DNA of 64,000 nucleotides from Flavobacterium panacagri. GTDB lineage: Bacteria; Bacteroidota; Bacteroidia; Flavobacteriales; Flavobacteriaceae. The stretch lies in contig NZ_CP119766.1 in NCBI RefSeq assembly GCF_030378165.1, forward strand, positions 2,666,001-2,730,000, read 5' to 3'. Shown one piece after another: positions 42,602 to 51,969 of the stretch (positions are counted from its first letter, which is position 1; every line of letters begins with the position of its first letter). The position numbers and the translations under genes were made by a program. The notes under the pieces are model-generated. The model did not search any database and was not told the DNA's origin. It saw only the letters and a list, made by a program, of their open reading frames with translations.

Positions 42602-44065
42602 TTATTTACTTAATTTTTTCTGTAATGCACTAAACTCTTGATCTGTATAGTGTAAACTTGAGGCAATTTTTCTTAATTTCTCCTTTTTTACTTTTTCTAA
42701 AGGGATATAATAAACATATTGTCCAAATCCTGTCATTTCGGCCATTGGATTATTACTTTCTTCTTCTACTTGAGTTAATAAGGGTTTTATAATAATAAGG
42801 ATTTCTGTGATCCCTCTTTCTTCATCAAACAAAACCATTTTTTCTGGAACACTTGGCGGTATCAAAGTCATTGGCATTGTCGCAATATATGGAAGGTATT
42901 TTTTCATTAACGCCCAAGAATTCTCATCTTTTATACTTGCCATAATATCGGCAAGGTTAGTAATCGTACAAGTTGAAACATTGCTTTGGAAAAGTTTATT
43001 CACTTTTTCAATTGCTTGTTTTCCAATCTTTTTTAAAGTTTCTGTTGCTTTTTCTTCTAGTCCATTTCCATGGTTAGCATGCAGTTTTAAAATCATTAAA
43101 CAGACATCAATAGTGTATTGAGGATTATTTTGATTGGAAATTTCTTGAAGCTTTTTTAATTTCTTAGCAGGCTTGTTTTCATCAGTTCCAAAAAACTGTA
43201 ATAATTCAAAGTTTTCTTTACTGTATTCTAAGTCGGTATCTTCAGGAACATTTTTGTAGAAGATACTTTTAGCGCCAAATTCCTCCGCTTTGATTTTGTC
43301 ATTTTTTAATTCATAAATCGAAGCAAGTTTATTGTAAAATTCGCCTTCTTTTGGGTTTTCGGATAATAATGCATTAAACTCTTTTTCAGCTTTGTCGAGA
43401 TCATTCAGGGCAATATAATTATCACCAATGTTATATAATGCGGCGATTTTGTATTTGGGATCACTCAAAAGCATTCTGAATGTATTGTTTGATTTGTCGT
43501 AATCTTTTAAAAGTTGCTGTATTTTGGCAGCATAATAAATTTCTTCAGTACGATTATATTTTTTAATTAGATATTCAAGATCGGCAAGTGCAGATTTTAA
43601 ATTTTCATCTTTAAACTGTTCTTCATCATAATTTGAATTACCAGAATTAAAAACAGAATTTCCATCTATATTTTTTTGTCCAGTTCCAAGTTCTGCCATT
43701 TCAAGGCTCATTTCTGATTTTCGTTTTATTAATTCTGGTACACTCCCAAATTTTTTAATTCCTTCTTCGAGAACTTTAATTCCTTCAAGCCATTGTCCGT
43801 TTCTAAACAAAGCAAATCCGTAAGTTTCAAATGTGCCAAAACAATCCTGTTTAGCATCAAAGATTTTTTTAGAAATTTCTACTGCAGTAGTGCTGTTGTT
43901 TTCTTCAATTTTTAATAAAACACTTTCTAATTCTTTATTGGTGCTTTCATCACAAACAACGAAATTATCAGATTTTAATTTTTCGTATTCAAAAACGTTT
44001 CGTTGCAGTTTTTGTGAGAAGGCGAGAAGAGGTAAAAGTAAAAGTGGAAATAAAATTGATTTCAT
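42602..44065 (-). CDS. Tetratricopeptide-repeat exported protein
   Basis: A 487-residue protein with a signal peptide (residues 1-17, LLLPLLAFSQ). The middle third has TPR-like helical pairs (ALYNIGDNYIALNDLDKAEKEF split as two helices, FYNKLASIYELKNDKIKAEEF). The C-terminal part is helical without a known domain (MPMTLIPPSVPEKMVLFDEE). It is probably a periplasmic scaffold, with no specific role assigned. Confidence 0.72.
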   Translation of the reverse strand: MKSILFPLLLLPLLAFSQKLQRNVFEYEKLKSDNFVVCDESTNKELESVLLKIEENNSTTAVEISKKIFDAKQDCFGTFETYGFALFRNGQWLEGIKVLEEGIKKFGSVPELIKRKSEMSLEMAELGTGQKNIDGNSVFNSGNSNYDEEQFKDENLKSALADLEYLIKKYNRTEEIYYAAKIQQLLKDYDKSNNTFRMLLSDPKYKIAALYNIGDNYIALNDLDKAEKEFNALLSENPKEGEFYNKLASIYELKNDKIKAEEFGAKSIFYKNVPEDTDLEYSKENFELLQFFGTDENKPAKKLKKLQEISNQNNPQYTIDVCLMILKLHANHGNGLEEKATETLKKIGKQAIEKVNKLFQSNVSTCTITNLADIMASIKDENSWALMKKYLPYIATMPMTLIPPSVPEKMVLFDEERGITEILIIIKPLLTQVEEESNNPMAEMTGFGQYVYYIPLEKVKKEKLRKIASSLHYTDQEFSALQKKLSK

Positions 44066-44152
44066 TTTTGTTATTTTTTGGCTGTTTATCTAAAGTTATA
44101 GTAAGTAAAATTATCATAAAATTTAGCCTAAAAATAGCAAAAAATACCTTAT

Positions 44153-44517
44153 TTAAATCAAACCTTTAATTTTTGCATGCTGTAACAATATAATAGTTTT
44201 AGCATCGGTAATTTCTTTAGATTCAATCATAGCGTAAGCTTGATCAAAAGTAAATTCTAAAACTTCAATATTTTCCTGTTCGGCGTCCAATCCTCCACCT
44301 TCGCTTACTTTCATGCTTTCATCATATTCACCGACAAATAAATATAAAATCTCTGTTACAGATCCAGGAGACATATAGGTTTCAATTACTTTTCTAACTT
44401 TTGTAATCGGTATCCAGTTTCTTCTTCAGTTTCACGAATAATAGCCTGCTCAGTATTGTCTTTGTCCAAAAGACCAGCGCAAATTTCAGTCATCATTCCA
44501 TCTTTATTTCTGTTCAA
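44153..44517 (-). pseudogene. 3' fragment of a NUDIX hydrolase gene, frameshifted duplicate
   Basis: This stretch is a second copy of the last 121 codons of the intact NUDIX gene at 46036-46635, about nine in ten bases identical by eye. It has no start, and a one-base deletion near 44397-44401 breaks the frame. It still encodes the NUDIX box (EICAGLLDKD, AIIRETEEETGY) in one frame and MSPGSVTEILYLFVG in another. Most differences from the intact copy are silent, so it diverged while under selection. Its first 14 bp overlap the S41 peptidase stop. Confidence 0.88.
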
Positions 44518-45997
44518 TTAATTTCAAAGTATATTCAAACTGTGTATCCTTGTTTAGCATAAAGTCTTCAAAAGTTTGTTGGACTTCATGTTCAGGAATA
44601 ATTCCTCTTCCAAAAATCTGATTTGGTTTTTTAGGTACATCCTGCTCTAAATTTACAATTGAAAACTGTGTTTTAATTTTTGTATTAGGAAGCTCATATT
44701 CAATAGGAGTGTGGCCATTATGGCCAAAATAACCGCCCATTGTTTCTTCTCCAATAATTATCGCAGCTGTATTTCCTGTAACTAAAGAAGCAAATAATGA
44801 TCCTGCAGAAGCAATTCTAGGGCTTATCAGTAAAAAAATCTGTCCTTTAAAGCTATTTTTATCGGGCTGTAATAAAGGATTGAATTTTGGATCCTGATAA
44901 TATTTGCTATTTTCTAATTTTGGATATTCTTCTTTTACGTCATCTTCAAAATCTTTTCTTTCTTCCAATTGTTTTTGAGGTTCGGTTTCTTCATAAACTA
45001 AATAATTTGGAAACGGAATTTCCTGAAAGTTAACATAAGCTTCTGCATTTTCACGATACGGTTTGTGTGTTAGATAAGAAAAAGTCAAGATGTCATTCGG
45101 ATCTGTTCCGCCACCGTTATTTCTAACATCAACAATTAAATTTTTTATTTGCGAATTGTTTGAAAGGTATTGAAAACAGCTGTCGAGATATTTTTTATAA
45201 ATGAAATGCTCTTTATCTTTTGCATTTCTTCCAATTGCAAAAGTATTAATAGTGAGTAAAGCGATGCTGGGCAAAATAACTTGAAAAGAGTATTTGTTTT
45301 TTATTTTGCCATATTGCAAACTGTCAATAGGAAGGGAGTGACGTTTTTTGAAATTCTCTTTTCGGGCATCATTAGAAATCCCAGCAACTTTTTTAATTAT
45401 TTTTTCAGTTTTGTTTGGAAGGGAATATTCTATTATAAATTTCTTTTTAGATCCGTATTCCATTTCAAAATATTTAGCAAAAGAACTGCCTATTCCAATA
45501 GATTTTCCAGAAATATTATAACCGTCAGTAGTGTAATATTTATAGAAAATTTGCAATAAGTCATTGGTTTTTATTTTGTTGATTGAGTGAATTTGAGAGC
45601 CTAGTGGAATTTCGGTGTTCTGAAAATTTACGACTAATTTATTTTCAATCAATTTTACAGGGTAGGGAAAAAACAAATTTCCCGATGAATATTTCTTTTG
45701 AAAATCATCAGGAAGTGTTGTGTCATTATGCAGGCTTCCTTCAAAATCTGTAATTTTTAAAATTATTTTATAAAAGTCAAGAAGCGTTTTAGGTTTGTTT
45801 ATTTTCAAAAATGCCCAGGAATAAATGCTGTCAATTTGTTTTTGAGTTCGGTATTTGTAAACTCCCGAATTTGCTTTTTCTCTTATTTCTTTAAATAGGG
45901 TAAGATCTTGTTTTAGTTTTTCAACAGATAATTTTTCATTTTGAGCATTTATGATAAACGAAAAAAATAAGAAAAAGATTATTTTAAACTTGAACAT
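44504..45997 (-). CDS. S41-family peptidase
   Basis: A 497-residue protein with a signal peptide (ending FIINAQ). The C-terminal half is the S41 tail-specific-protease fold: NLIVDVRNNGGGTDPNDI, FLLISPRIASAGSLFAS with the likely catalytic serine, IIGEETMGGYFGHNG and IIPEHEV. The first 250 residues are a helical domain typical of exported Bacteroidota S41 enzymes. The last codons and stop lie in DNA homologous to the NUDIX gene, so the gene's end was created at an insertion junction. It lies between the intact NUDIX gene and its truncated copy. Confidence 0.87.
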   Translation of the reverse strand: MFKFKIIFFLFFSFIINAQNEKLSVEKLKQDLTLFKEIREKANSGVYKYRTQKQIDSIYSWAFLKINKPKTLLDFYKIILKITDFEGSLHNDTTLPDDFQKKYSSGNLFFPYPVKLIENKLVVNFQNTEIPLGSQIHSINKIKTNDLLQIFYKYYTTDGYNISGKSIGIGSSFAKYFEMEYGSKKKFIIEYSLPNKTEKIIKKVAGISNDARKENFKKRHSLPIDSLQYGKIKNKYSFQVILPSIALLTINTFAIGRNAKDKEHFIYKKYLDSCFQYLSNNSQIKNLIVDVRNNGGGTDPNDILTFSYLTHKPYRENAEAYVNFQEIPFPNYLVYEETEPQKQLEERKDFEDDVKEEYPKLENSKYYQDPKFNPLLQPDKNSFKGQIFLLISPRIASAGSLFASLVTGNTAAIIIGEETMGGYFGHNGHTPIEYELPNTKIKTQFSIVNLEQDVPKKPNQIFGRGIIPEHEVQQTFEDFMLNKDTQFEYTLKLIEQK

Positions 45998-46035
45998 TAG
46001 AAGAGTTTTAGAATCTAAAAATACTCAAAAAACTT

Positions 46036-46635
46036 TTAAATCAAACCTTTTATTTTTGCATGTTGCAGTAACATAATAGTTTTAGCGTCCGTAATTTCTC
46101 GCGATTCAATCATAGCGTAAGCTTGATCAAAAGTAAATTCTAAAACTTCAATATTTTCCTGTTCAGCATCCAGTCCACCGCCTTCGCTAACTTTCATACT
46201 TTCATCGTATTCGCCAACAAATAAATATAAAATCTCTGTAACAGATCCAGGAGACATATAGGTTTCAATTACTTTTTTAACTTTTTGTAATCGGTATCCA
46301 GTTTCTTCTTCAGTTTCACGAATAATAGCCTGCTCAGCATTGTCTTTGTCCAAAAGACCAGCGCAAATTTCAATCATCATTCCGGTTTTGTTTCCGTTAA
46401 GATACGTTGGCAGACGAAACTGTCTCGTTAGAATAACTGTTTTTTTTGTTGTATTGTATAACAAAATACCAGCTCCATTTCCGCGATCGTAAACTTCACG
46501 AATATGTGATTCTACTTTTTTATCTTCTTTTTTATAGTTAAAAGTAACTTTGTTTAAGACATACCAATTGTCTGATAATAATTTGGTTTCGGTAATTTCG
46601 ATTTCAGGATTTTTTCTCATGTCAGTAATATTCAA
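46036..46635 (-). CDS. NUDIX hydrolase, NudK/GDP-mannose pyrophosphatase type
   Basis: A 199-residue NUDIX enzyme. TRQFRLPTYLNGN precedes the NUDIX box EICAGLLDKDNAEQAIIRET / EEETGY (residues 88-115), then YMSPGSVTEILYLFVGEYD and LEFTFDQAYAMIESREI follow. These landmarks are typical of the NudK group, which hydrolyses GDP-mannose or ADP-ribose-type nucleotide sugars. It is directly downstream of purA, separated by the purA terminator. A 3' fragment of the gene is repeated at 44153-44517. Confidence 0.92.
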   Translation of the reverse strand: MNITDMRKNPEIEITETKLLSDNWYVLNKVTFNYKKEDKKVESHIREVYDRGNGAGILLYNTTKKTVILTRQFRLPTYLNGNKTGMMIEICAGLLDKDNAEQAIIRETEEETGYRLQKVKKVIETYMSPGSVTEILYLFVGEYDESMKVSEGGGLDAEQENIEVLEFTFDQAYAMIESREITDAKTIMLLQHAKIKGLI

Positions 46636-46639
46636 AAAA

Positions 46640-46664
46640 AAACGCTCTGATTATCAGAGCGTTT
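46640..46664 (-). terminator. Intrinsic terminator after purA
   Basis: AAACGCTCTGA pairs perfectly with TCAGAGCGTTT over 11 bp around a TTA loop, and T residues follow on the minus strand. It sits within 5 bp of the NUDIX start codon, so it could also attenuate that gene. Confidence 0.85.
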
Positions 46665-46671
46665 AAATGTA

Positions 46672-47943
46672 TTATTTTGTTATTGTTTGCTTTCTGTCTG
46701 GTCCAACCGATACAATTTTAATTGGCACTTCGATTTCTTTCTCAATAAACTCAATATATTCTTTTAGCTCAATTGGCAATTGATCGTAAGTTGTCAATCC
46801 AGTTAAATCTTGTTTCCATCCTTTAAATTCTTTGTAAATCGGAGTAACATTTTCTGGTTCAATGTTATAAGGGAAGTGAGAAATGTTTTGTCCTTTGTAG
46901 TTGTACTCCGTGCAAACTTTTAAAGTTTCGAATCCAGAAAGAACATCTCCTTTCATCATCATTAACTGAGTAACTCCATTAACCTGCACTGCATATTTTA
47001 AAGCTACTAAGTCTAACCATCCGCAACGTCTTTGTCTTCCTGTTACAGATCCAAATTCGTTTCCTACTCTTGCCATTGTAGCGCCAACTTCGTCAAAAAG
47101 TTCAGTTGGAAAAGGTCCGCTACCAACACGTGTAACATAAGCTTTGAAAATTCCGTATACTTCTTTGATTTTGTTAGGAGCGATTCCTAAACCAGTACAA
47201 GCTCCGGCTGCAGTTGTATTTGATGAAGTTACGAAAGGATAAGTTCCAAAATCAACATCTAATAAAGATCCTTGAGCTCCTTCGCAAAGGATAGATTTAC
47301 CTGCTTTTTGAGCTTGGTGCATGTATTCTTCACTGTCAATAAAATCTAATTTTTTTAATTCTTCGATAGCTTCAAAGAATTCTTTTTCTAGTTCAGCTAG
47401 ATTGTATTGAATCGCAACATCGTGGAAAGCAATCATCGCTTCGTGTTTGTCAGCCAAAGCTCTGTAACGTTCTTTGAAGTCTTCTAATTCAATATCTCCA
47501 ACACGTAAACCATTTCTACCCGTTTTGTCCATATAAGTTGGTCCAATTCCTTTAAGAGTAGAACCAATTTTAGCTTTTCCTTTTGAAGCTTCAGAAGCTG
47601 CGTCAAGTAAACGGTGAGTTGGTAAAATTAAGTGTGCTTTTCTAGAAATGATTAATTTACTTTTGATATCAAGGTTGAATTTCTCCAAACCTTCGATTTC
47701 TTTTTGAAAAACTACAGGGTCAATTACAACACCATTTCCGATGATATTTACTGAATTTTTATGAAAAATTCCAGAAGGGATAGTTCTAAGTACGTGTTTA
47801 ATTCCGTCAAATTCTAATGTATGTCCTGCATTTGGTCCTCCTTGAAAACGTGCAATAATATCATAATTTGAGGTAAGTACGTCTACAATTTTTCCTTTAC
47901 CTTCATCTCCCCATTGTAATCCTAGTAATAAATCTACGGTCAT
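46672..47943 (-). CDS. purA: Adenylosuccinate synthetase
   Basis: A 423-residue enzyme of AMP synthesis. It begins VDLLLGLQWGDEGKGKIVD with the GTP-binding P-loop-like motif. It then shows FQGGPNAGHTL, IGNGVVIDP, KIGSTLKGIGPTYMDK, LCEGAQGSLLDVDFGTYPF, TRVGSGPFPTEL and GRQRRCGWLDLVALKYA. It joins IMP and aspartate with GTP. The order relA/spoT - fur - purA is common in flavobacteria. Confidence 0.98.
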   Translation of the reverse strand: MTVDLLLGLQWGDEGKGKIVDVLTSNYDIIARFQGGPNAGHTLEFDGIKHVLRTIPSGIFHKNSVNIIGNGVVIDPVVFQKEIEGLEKFNLDIKSKLIISRKAHLILPTHRLLDAASEASKGKAKIGSTLKGIGPTYMDKTGRNGLRVGDIELEDFKERYRALADKHEAMIAFHDVAIQYNLAELEKEFFEAIEELKKLDFIDSEEYMHQAQKAGKSILCEGAQGSLLDVDFGTYPFVTSSNTTAAGACTGLGIAPNKIKEVYGIFKAYVTRVGSGPFPTELFDEVGATMARVGNEFGSVTGRQRRCGWLDLVALKYAVQVNGVTQLMMMKGDVLSGFETLKVCTEYNYKGQNISHFPYNIEPENVTPIYKEFKGWKQDLTGLTTYDQLPIELKEYIEFIEKEIEVPIKIVSVGPDRKQTITK

Positions 47944-48043
47944 TCTTTTTTTAATTTGCGTTGGGACAATCTAAGTCGTCCTACTGATTATGTAGTTAAT
48001 TTTTCTTTTTTTTTATGTTGTGAATAATTCTTTTTTTTGCGAA

Positions 48044-48502
48044 TTATTGTTTTTGTTTTTTGTTTCCGTAGAAATAAAGCGAATGATTCGTGATTTCGAT
48101 ATCAAATATTTCTTCGATTGTTTTTTTGATGGTCTGAATTCTTGGATCACAAAATTCAATTACTTCTCCAGAATCAGTCATGATAATGTGATCGTGCTGT
48201 TTGTCGAAATAAGACTTTTCGTAGTAAGCCTGATTTTGTCCAAATTGATGTTTTCTAACCAAAGCGCAGTCTAACAATAACTCGATCGTGTTATATAAAG
48301 TAGCTCTACTCACACGATAGTTTTTGTTTTTCATTTTGATATACAGATTTTCGATATCAAAATGTTCCTCGCTGTCGTAAATTTCCTGAAGTATAGCATA
48401 ACGCTCAGGAGTTTTGCGATGCCCTTTTTGCTCAAGATACATTGTAAAAACGTTTTTTACAATTTCTTGATTTCTAGTGTTGTCAGTTGAAATGAGTGTC
48501 AT
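48044..48502 (-). CDS. Fur-family transcriptional regulator
   Basis: I start the protein at [15 protein letters not shown] (ATG at 48502), because an exact -7 box lies inside the longer frame just upstream. The 152 residues hold the Fur winged helix ([40 protein letters not shown]) and the dimer/metal domain with [16 protein letters not shown] and HSLYFYG. The C-terminal CxxC zinc pairs of many Fur proteins are missing, with only one Cys in EFCDP, so structural zinc is probably not bound. Metal (Fe, Zn or Mn) or peroxide specificity is unclear. Confidence 0.88.
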   Translation of the reverse strand: MTLISTDNTRNQEIVKNVFTMYLEQKGHRKTPERYAILQEIYDSEEHFDIENLYIKMKNKNYRVSRATLYNTIELLLDCALVRKHQFGQNQAYYEKSYFDKQHDHIIMTDSGEVIEFCDPRIQTIKKTIEEIFDIEITNHSLYFYGNKKQKQ

Positions 48503-48508
48503 ATCCGG

Positions 48509-48516
48509 CAAAGATA
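48509..48516 (-). promoter_or_regulatory. -7 promoter box just before the fur-type start
   Basis: TATCTTTG on the minus strand fits TAnnTTTG and ends 6 bp before the ATG at 48502. Transcription would start about 2 bases before, or at, the start codon. It excludes the longer upstream start at 48535. Confidence 0.5.
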
Positions 48517-48590
48517 AATTTTTATTTTCAATCAATAAAAGTTTCGGGTTTAAAGTTTAGTTATAAATCCCTTATAGATAGGTTAAAAAG

Positions 48591-50813
48591 TTAGGTTCTA
48601 TATTCTCGTGTGACCTTGTCAACACCATCAATTTTCTTAATGGCATTAATCATTTTCTTCAAAATGGTGTTGTTTTTTACAATTACAGCAATCTGTCCGT
48701 GGAAAATTCCGGCATCAGTACTCAAAGAAATACTCTGAATATTAACGCTCATATTATTCGAAATTACTCTGGTCAATTGATTTGTAAGTCCAAGAACATC
48801 CATTCCTGTGATATTGATAATCGCTTTAAATTCTTCTTGAGACGAATCAATCCACTTGGCGCTCATGATTCGGTAAGCATAATTAGACTGCATTCCAATC
48901 GCATTTGGACAATCTTTTTTATGTACTTTAATTCCTTCGTTAATCGTTACGAAACCAAAAACATCATCACCCGGAATTGGGTTACAGCATTGTGATAATT
49001 TATAATCCAGTTTATCATGCTCAGTTCCAAAAACCAGCATGTCATAATTACTGCTGATAACTGGTTTATGAATGTCTTCGGCAGCTGTAGTATCTTTGTT
49101 TCGTTTAATTTTATTTTTAAAGAAATTGATAAACGAATTGCTTTTCTGCGCCGCATAATCTTTTAACTGCTGATTTTCGATGGCGCCAATTCCAACTCTA
49201 TAAAATAAATCTAAACTTGTTTTTAATTTAAAAAAGTTAACTAACTCGTTGGTTACTTGTTCATTAAAAGTAATTTTTAAATGTTTTAATTTTCTAACAA
49301 GTAATTCTTTCCCTTCTTCAGCAATTTTTTTGGTGTTCTCGTTAAGAACGTTTTTAATTTTATTTTTGGCTCTTGAAGTTGTTACATATTCTAACCAGTT
49401 TACAGTTGGTTTTTGGTTTGCAGAAGTAATTACTTCAACCTGATCACCACTTTTTAATTCGTAATTTAAAGGAACTAAACGCCCATTTACACGAGTTCCT
49501 CGAGTTTTAATTCCAATTTCCGAGTGAATACTAAAGGCAAAATCCAAAGAAGTAGCACCTTTTGGCAGAGATTTGATTTCTCCTTTTGGTGTAAAGACGA
49601 AGATTTCTTTAGAATATAAATTCATTTTAAAATCTTCAACAAAATCTACTGCATTGGTTTCAGGATTTTCTAACGCTTCACGAAGAAGATTCAGCCAAAC
49701 ATCTAAACCGCTTTCTTCGGTTGCTCCATTTTTGTATTTGTAATGTGCAGCATAACCTTTTTCAGCAATTTCATCCATACGTTCGCTTCGAACCTGAACT
49801 TCAACCCAGCGCCCTTTTGGTCCCATTACAGTTATGTGCAACGCTTCATAACCAGTTGATTTTGGTGATGAAATCCAGTCGCGCAAACGGCTCGGGCTCG
49901 GTCTGTAATGATCTGTTACAATTGAATAGATTTTCCAGGCCACGAACTTTTCATCGTGCGGATCTGCTTTGTAAACAATTCTAAGCGCAAATTTGTCGTA
50001 AACTTCATCAAAAGTTACGTTTTGAGCACGCATTTTTCTTCGAATAGAATAAATAGATTTTGGTCGGCCTTTAATGATGTAATCAACGCCTTCATTGTCT
50101 AAAGATTTTTTTAGGACATCGGAAATGTCTTTTATGTAAGCATCTTGTTCTTCTTTCGTTTCACGAATTTTGCTTACAATATCATTATAAATGGCAGGTT
50201 CTGTATATTTTAATCCTAAATCTTCCAGTTTGGTTTTAATGTTGTAAAGTCCCAAACGGTGGGCAAGAGGCGCATAAATGTATAAAGTTTCAGAAGCAAT
50301 TTTGGTCTGTTTATATTCCGCCATCGAATCCATGGTCTGCATGTTGTGAAGACGATCCGCTAGTTTAATCAAAATTACACGAACGTCATCATTCAGAGTC
50401 AGAATCATTTTTCTGAAATTCTCTGCTTGCATGGAAGCATTCAAGTCTTTTTGAACCAATGAGATTTTAGTAAGACCTTCAACCAATTGCGCTACTTTCG
50501 GATTAAATAAGCGTTCGATATCTTCAACCGTTATAGGAGTATCTTCTACAACATCGTGCAGTAAAGCCGCGGCGATAGAGGTCGCACCCAGACCAATTTC
50601 TGAGGCAACAATTTTTGCAACTGCAATAGGATGAAAGATATAAGCTTCTCCAGATTTTCGTCTCTGTTCTTTGTGAGCATCAACGGCGACATCAAATGCT
50701 TTTCTAATTAATTTTTTGTCTGTAGGGCTTAAAGTTTGGTAGCTTATTCGAAGTAATTCCTTGTATTCGTGTGCAATAGCTTTGTTTTCTTTTTCAATAT
50801 CTATTTCTGTCAT
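48591..50813 (-). CDS. Bifunctional (p)ppGpp synthetase/hydrolase
   Basis: The start is placed at MTEIDIEKENKAIAHEYK (ATG at 50813, five codons inside the longest frame), giving 740 residues. The HD hydrolase domain has YIFHPIAVAKIVASE, ALLHDVVEDTPI and KLADRLHNMQTM. The synthetase domain has KGRPKSIYSIRRKM, RIVYKADPHDEK and STGYEALHITV. The TGS domain has VFTPKGEIKSLPKGATSLDFAF, as two pieces, and the ACT domain is C-terminal. Both catalytic sites look intact. It sets the stringent-response alarmone level. Confidence 0.96.
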   Translation of the reverse strand: MTEIDIEKENKAIAHEYKELLRISYQTLSPTDKKLIRKAFDVAVDAHKEQRRKSGEAYIFHPIAVAKIVASEIGLGATSIAAALLHDVVEDTPITVEDIERLFNPKVAQLVEGLTKISLVQKDLNASMQAENFRKMILTLNDDVRVILIKLADRLHNMQTMDSMAEYKQTKIASETLYIYAPLAHRLGLYNIKTKLEDLGLKYTEPAIYNDIVSKIRETKEEQDAYIKDISDVLKKSLDNEGVDYIIKGRPKSIYSIRRKMRAQNVTFDEVYDKFALRIVYKADPHDEKFVAWKIYSIVTDHYRPSPSRLRDWISSPKSTGYEALHITVMGPKGRWVEVQVRSERMDEIAEKGYAAHYKYKNGATEESGLDVWLNLLREALENPETNAVDFVEDFKMNLYSKEIFVFTPKGEIKSLPKGATSLDFAFSIHSEIGIKTRGTRVNGRLVPLNYELKSGDQVEVITSANQKPTVNWLEYVTTSRAKNKIKNVLNENTKKIAEEGKELLVRKLKHLKITFNEQVTNELVNFFKLKTSLDLFYRVGIGAIENQQLKDYAAQKSNSFINFFKNKIKRNKDTTAAEDIHKPVISSNYDMLVFGTEHDKLDYKLSQCCNPIPGDDVFGFVTINEGIKVHKKDCPNAIGMQSNYAYRIMSAKWIDSSQEEFKAIINITGMDVLGLTNQLTRVISNNMSVNIQSISLSTDAGIFHGQIAVIVKNNTILKKMINAIKKIDGVDKVTREYRT

Positions 50814-50876
50814 AACGGCATAGTTCAAGTACTAAAAATAAGAATTAGTTTCAATATACACAAGGTATTATGATTG

Positions 50877-51090
50877 TAGATTTTAGAGTACAGATTTTAG
50901 ATTTTTGAGGGTGTAATTTTGAGATTTTTGAATGTAAAAAAGGGCTTCGACTTCGCTCAGCCTAGAAAAAAATCCAAATTCCAATTTCAATGTCAACATC
51001 AAAAATCAATATCAATTTAAAATAGTTTAAAAAGACCTCAAATATGTAAAAGGAGCAAAGCGACTTTTAGAAAATCTAAAATCTAAAATT
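50877..51090. repeat. Low-complexity repeat region between trmH-type and relA/spoT genes
   Basis: The 275-bp gap holds inverted runs of AGATTTTAGA (50877-50912) and AATCTAAAATCTAAAAT (51066-51084), plus the fragment GGGCTTCGACTTCGCTCAGC near 50942-50961, which looks like part of a dispersed flavobacterial repeat. I see no gene or clear terminator. Confidence 0.4.
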
Positions 51091-51877
51091 AGAACCCTCT
51101 CTGTCTTTTGGCTTCAAAAATTAAAATAGCAGCGGCAACAGAAACGTTCATACTGTCGATTTCTCCCTGCATTGGGATAATGATATTCTGTGTTGCTTCA
51201 TCACGCCATTGTTGTGTTAAACCTGTAGCTTCAGTTCCAACAACTAAAGCAGTTGGCGTAGTAAAATTTTGGGTGTGATAGGAAGTTGAATTTTGTAAAG
51301 TCGCACTGTAGAAATTAATCTTTTTTTCTTTTAAAAAAGCGATAATTTCTTCAGAGGTTCCTGTTGCAATTTGGTTGGTAAAAAGACATCCAACACTGGA
51401 ACGAACAATATTCGGGTTGTATAAATCGCTTTTCGGATTGGCGATTAAAACGGCGTCTAGATTGGCCGCATCGGCAGTTCGTAAGACGGCTCCGATATTT
51501 CCTGGTTTTTCTAAAGATTCGACAACCAGAATTAAAGGATTTTCAGATAATTTTAAGTCCGATAATTTTAAAGATTTGGTTTTGGCTACAGCCAAAATAC
51601 CTTCAGTAGTATCGCGATAAGCCAATTTCTGATAAACTTCTTTATTGATTTCTATCAGTTGAAATGGATTTTGAATTAGCTTATTGATTTCATTTTCAGT
51701 AACTAATTCAGGTAAAAATAAAACTGTTTCAATTTCGTAACCGCCTTTAATGGCTAATGAAATTTCACGTTGTCCTTCTATCAAAAAAGTTCCGGTTTGT
51801 TTTCTGGCTTTGGCTTTTTCCTGAAGTAAAACCAAAGATTTAATAAACGGATTTTGAACAGACGTGATTTGTTTCAT
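51089..51877 (-). CDS. SpoU/TrmH-family RNA 2'-O-methyltransferase
   Basis: The start at MKQITSVQNPFIKSL (ATG at 51877) matches the family. Of 262 residues, 1-95 form a substrate-binding domain (GTFLIEGQREISLA). The rest is the SPOUT knot with VESLEKPGNIGAVLRTADA (motif 1), ALVVGTEATGLT (motif 2) and IIPMQGEIDSMNVSVAAAI (motif 3). It methylates a ribose 2'-OH in rRNA or tRNA. The target base is not predictable. Confidence 0.93.
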   Translation of the reverse strand: MKQITSVQNPFIKSLVLLQEKAKARKQTGTFLIEGQREISLAIKGGYEIETVLFLPELVTENEINKLIQNPFQLIEINKEVYQKLAYRDTTEGILAVAKTKSLKLSDLKLSENPLILVVESLEKPGNIGAVLRTADAANLDAVLIANPKSDLYNPNIVRSSVGCLFTNQIATGTSEEIIAFLKEKKINFYSATLQNSTSYHTQNFTTPTALVVGTEATGLTQQWRDEATQNIIIPMQGEIDSMNVSVAAAILIFEAKRQRGF

Positions 51878-51905
51878 TTTTTTAAGGCTCAAAGTTGCAG
51901 AGGGG

Positions 51906-51913
51906 CAAAGGTA
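51906..51913 (-). promoter_or_regulatory. -7 promoter box of the TrmH-family gene
   Basis: TACCTTTG on the minus strand fits TAnnTTTG and lies 29 bp before the start codon at 51877. Confidence 0.4.
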
Positions 51914-51928
51914 AAGAGTTTTTTTCTT

Positions 51929-51955
51929 CCTGCAAGGTTTTTAGAACCTTGTAGG
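51929..51955. repeat. Hairpin repeat, family D copy 1
   Basis: CCTGCAAGGTT pairs with AACCTTGTAGG (one G-T wobble) around TTTAG. Two closely similar hairpins lie at 55601-55627 and 55654-55680. Confidence 0.65.
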
Positions 51956-51969
51956 TTTGTTAAAAAAGG

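Noticed and set aside
44153..44374. A 73-residue reading frame as an independent small NUDIX gene
   Set aside because: It starts inside the NUDIX homology, lacks the catalytic box in frame, and is the tail of a frameshifted duplicate, so I list the whole 44153-44517 stretch as a pseudogene.
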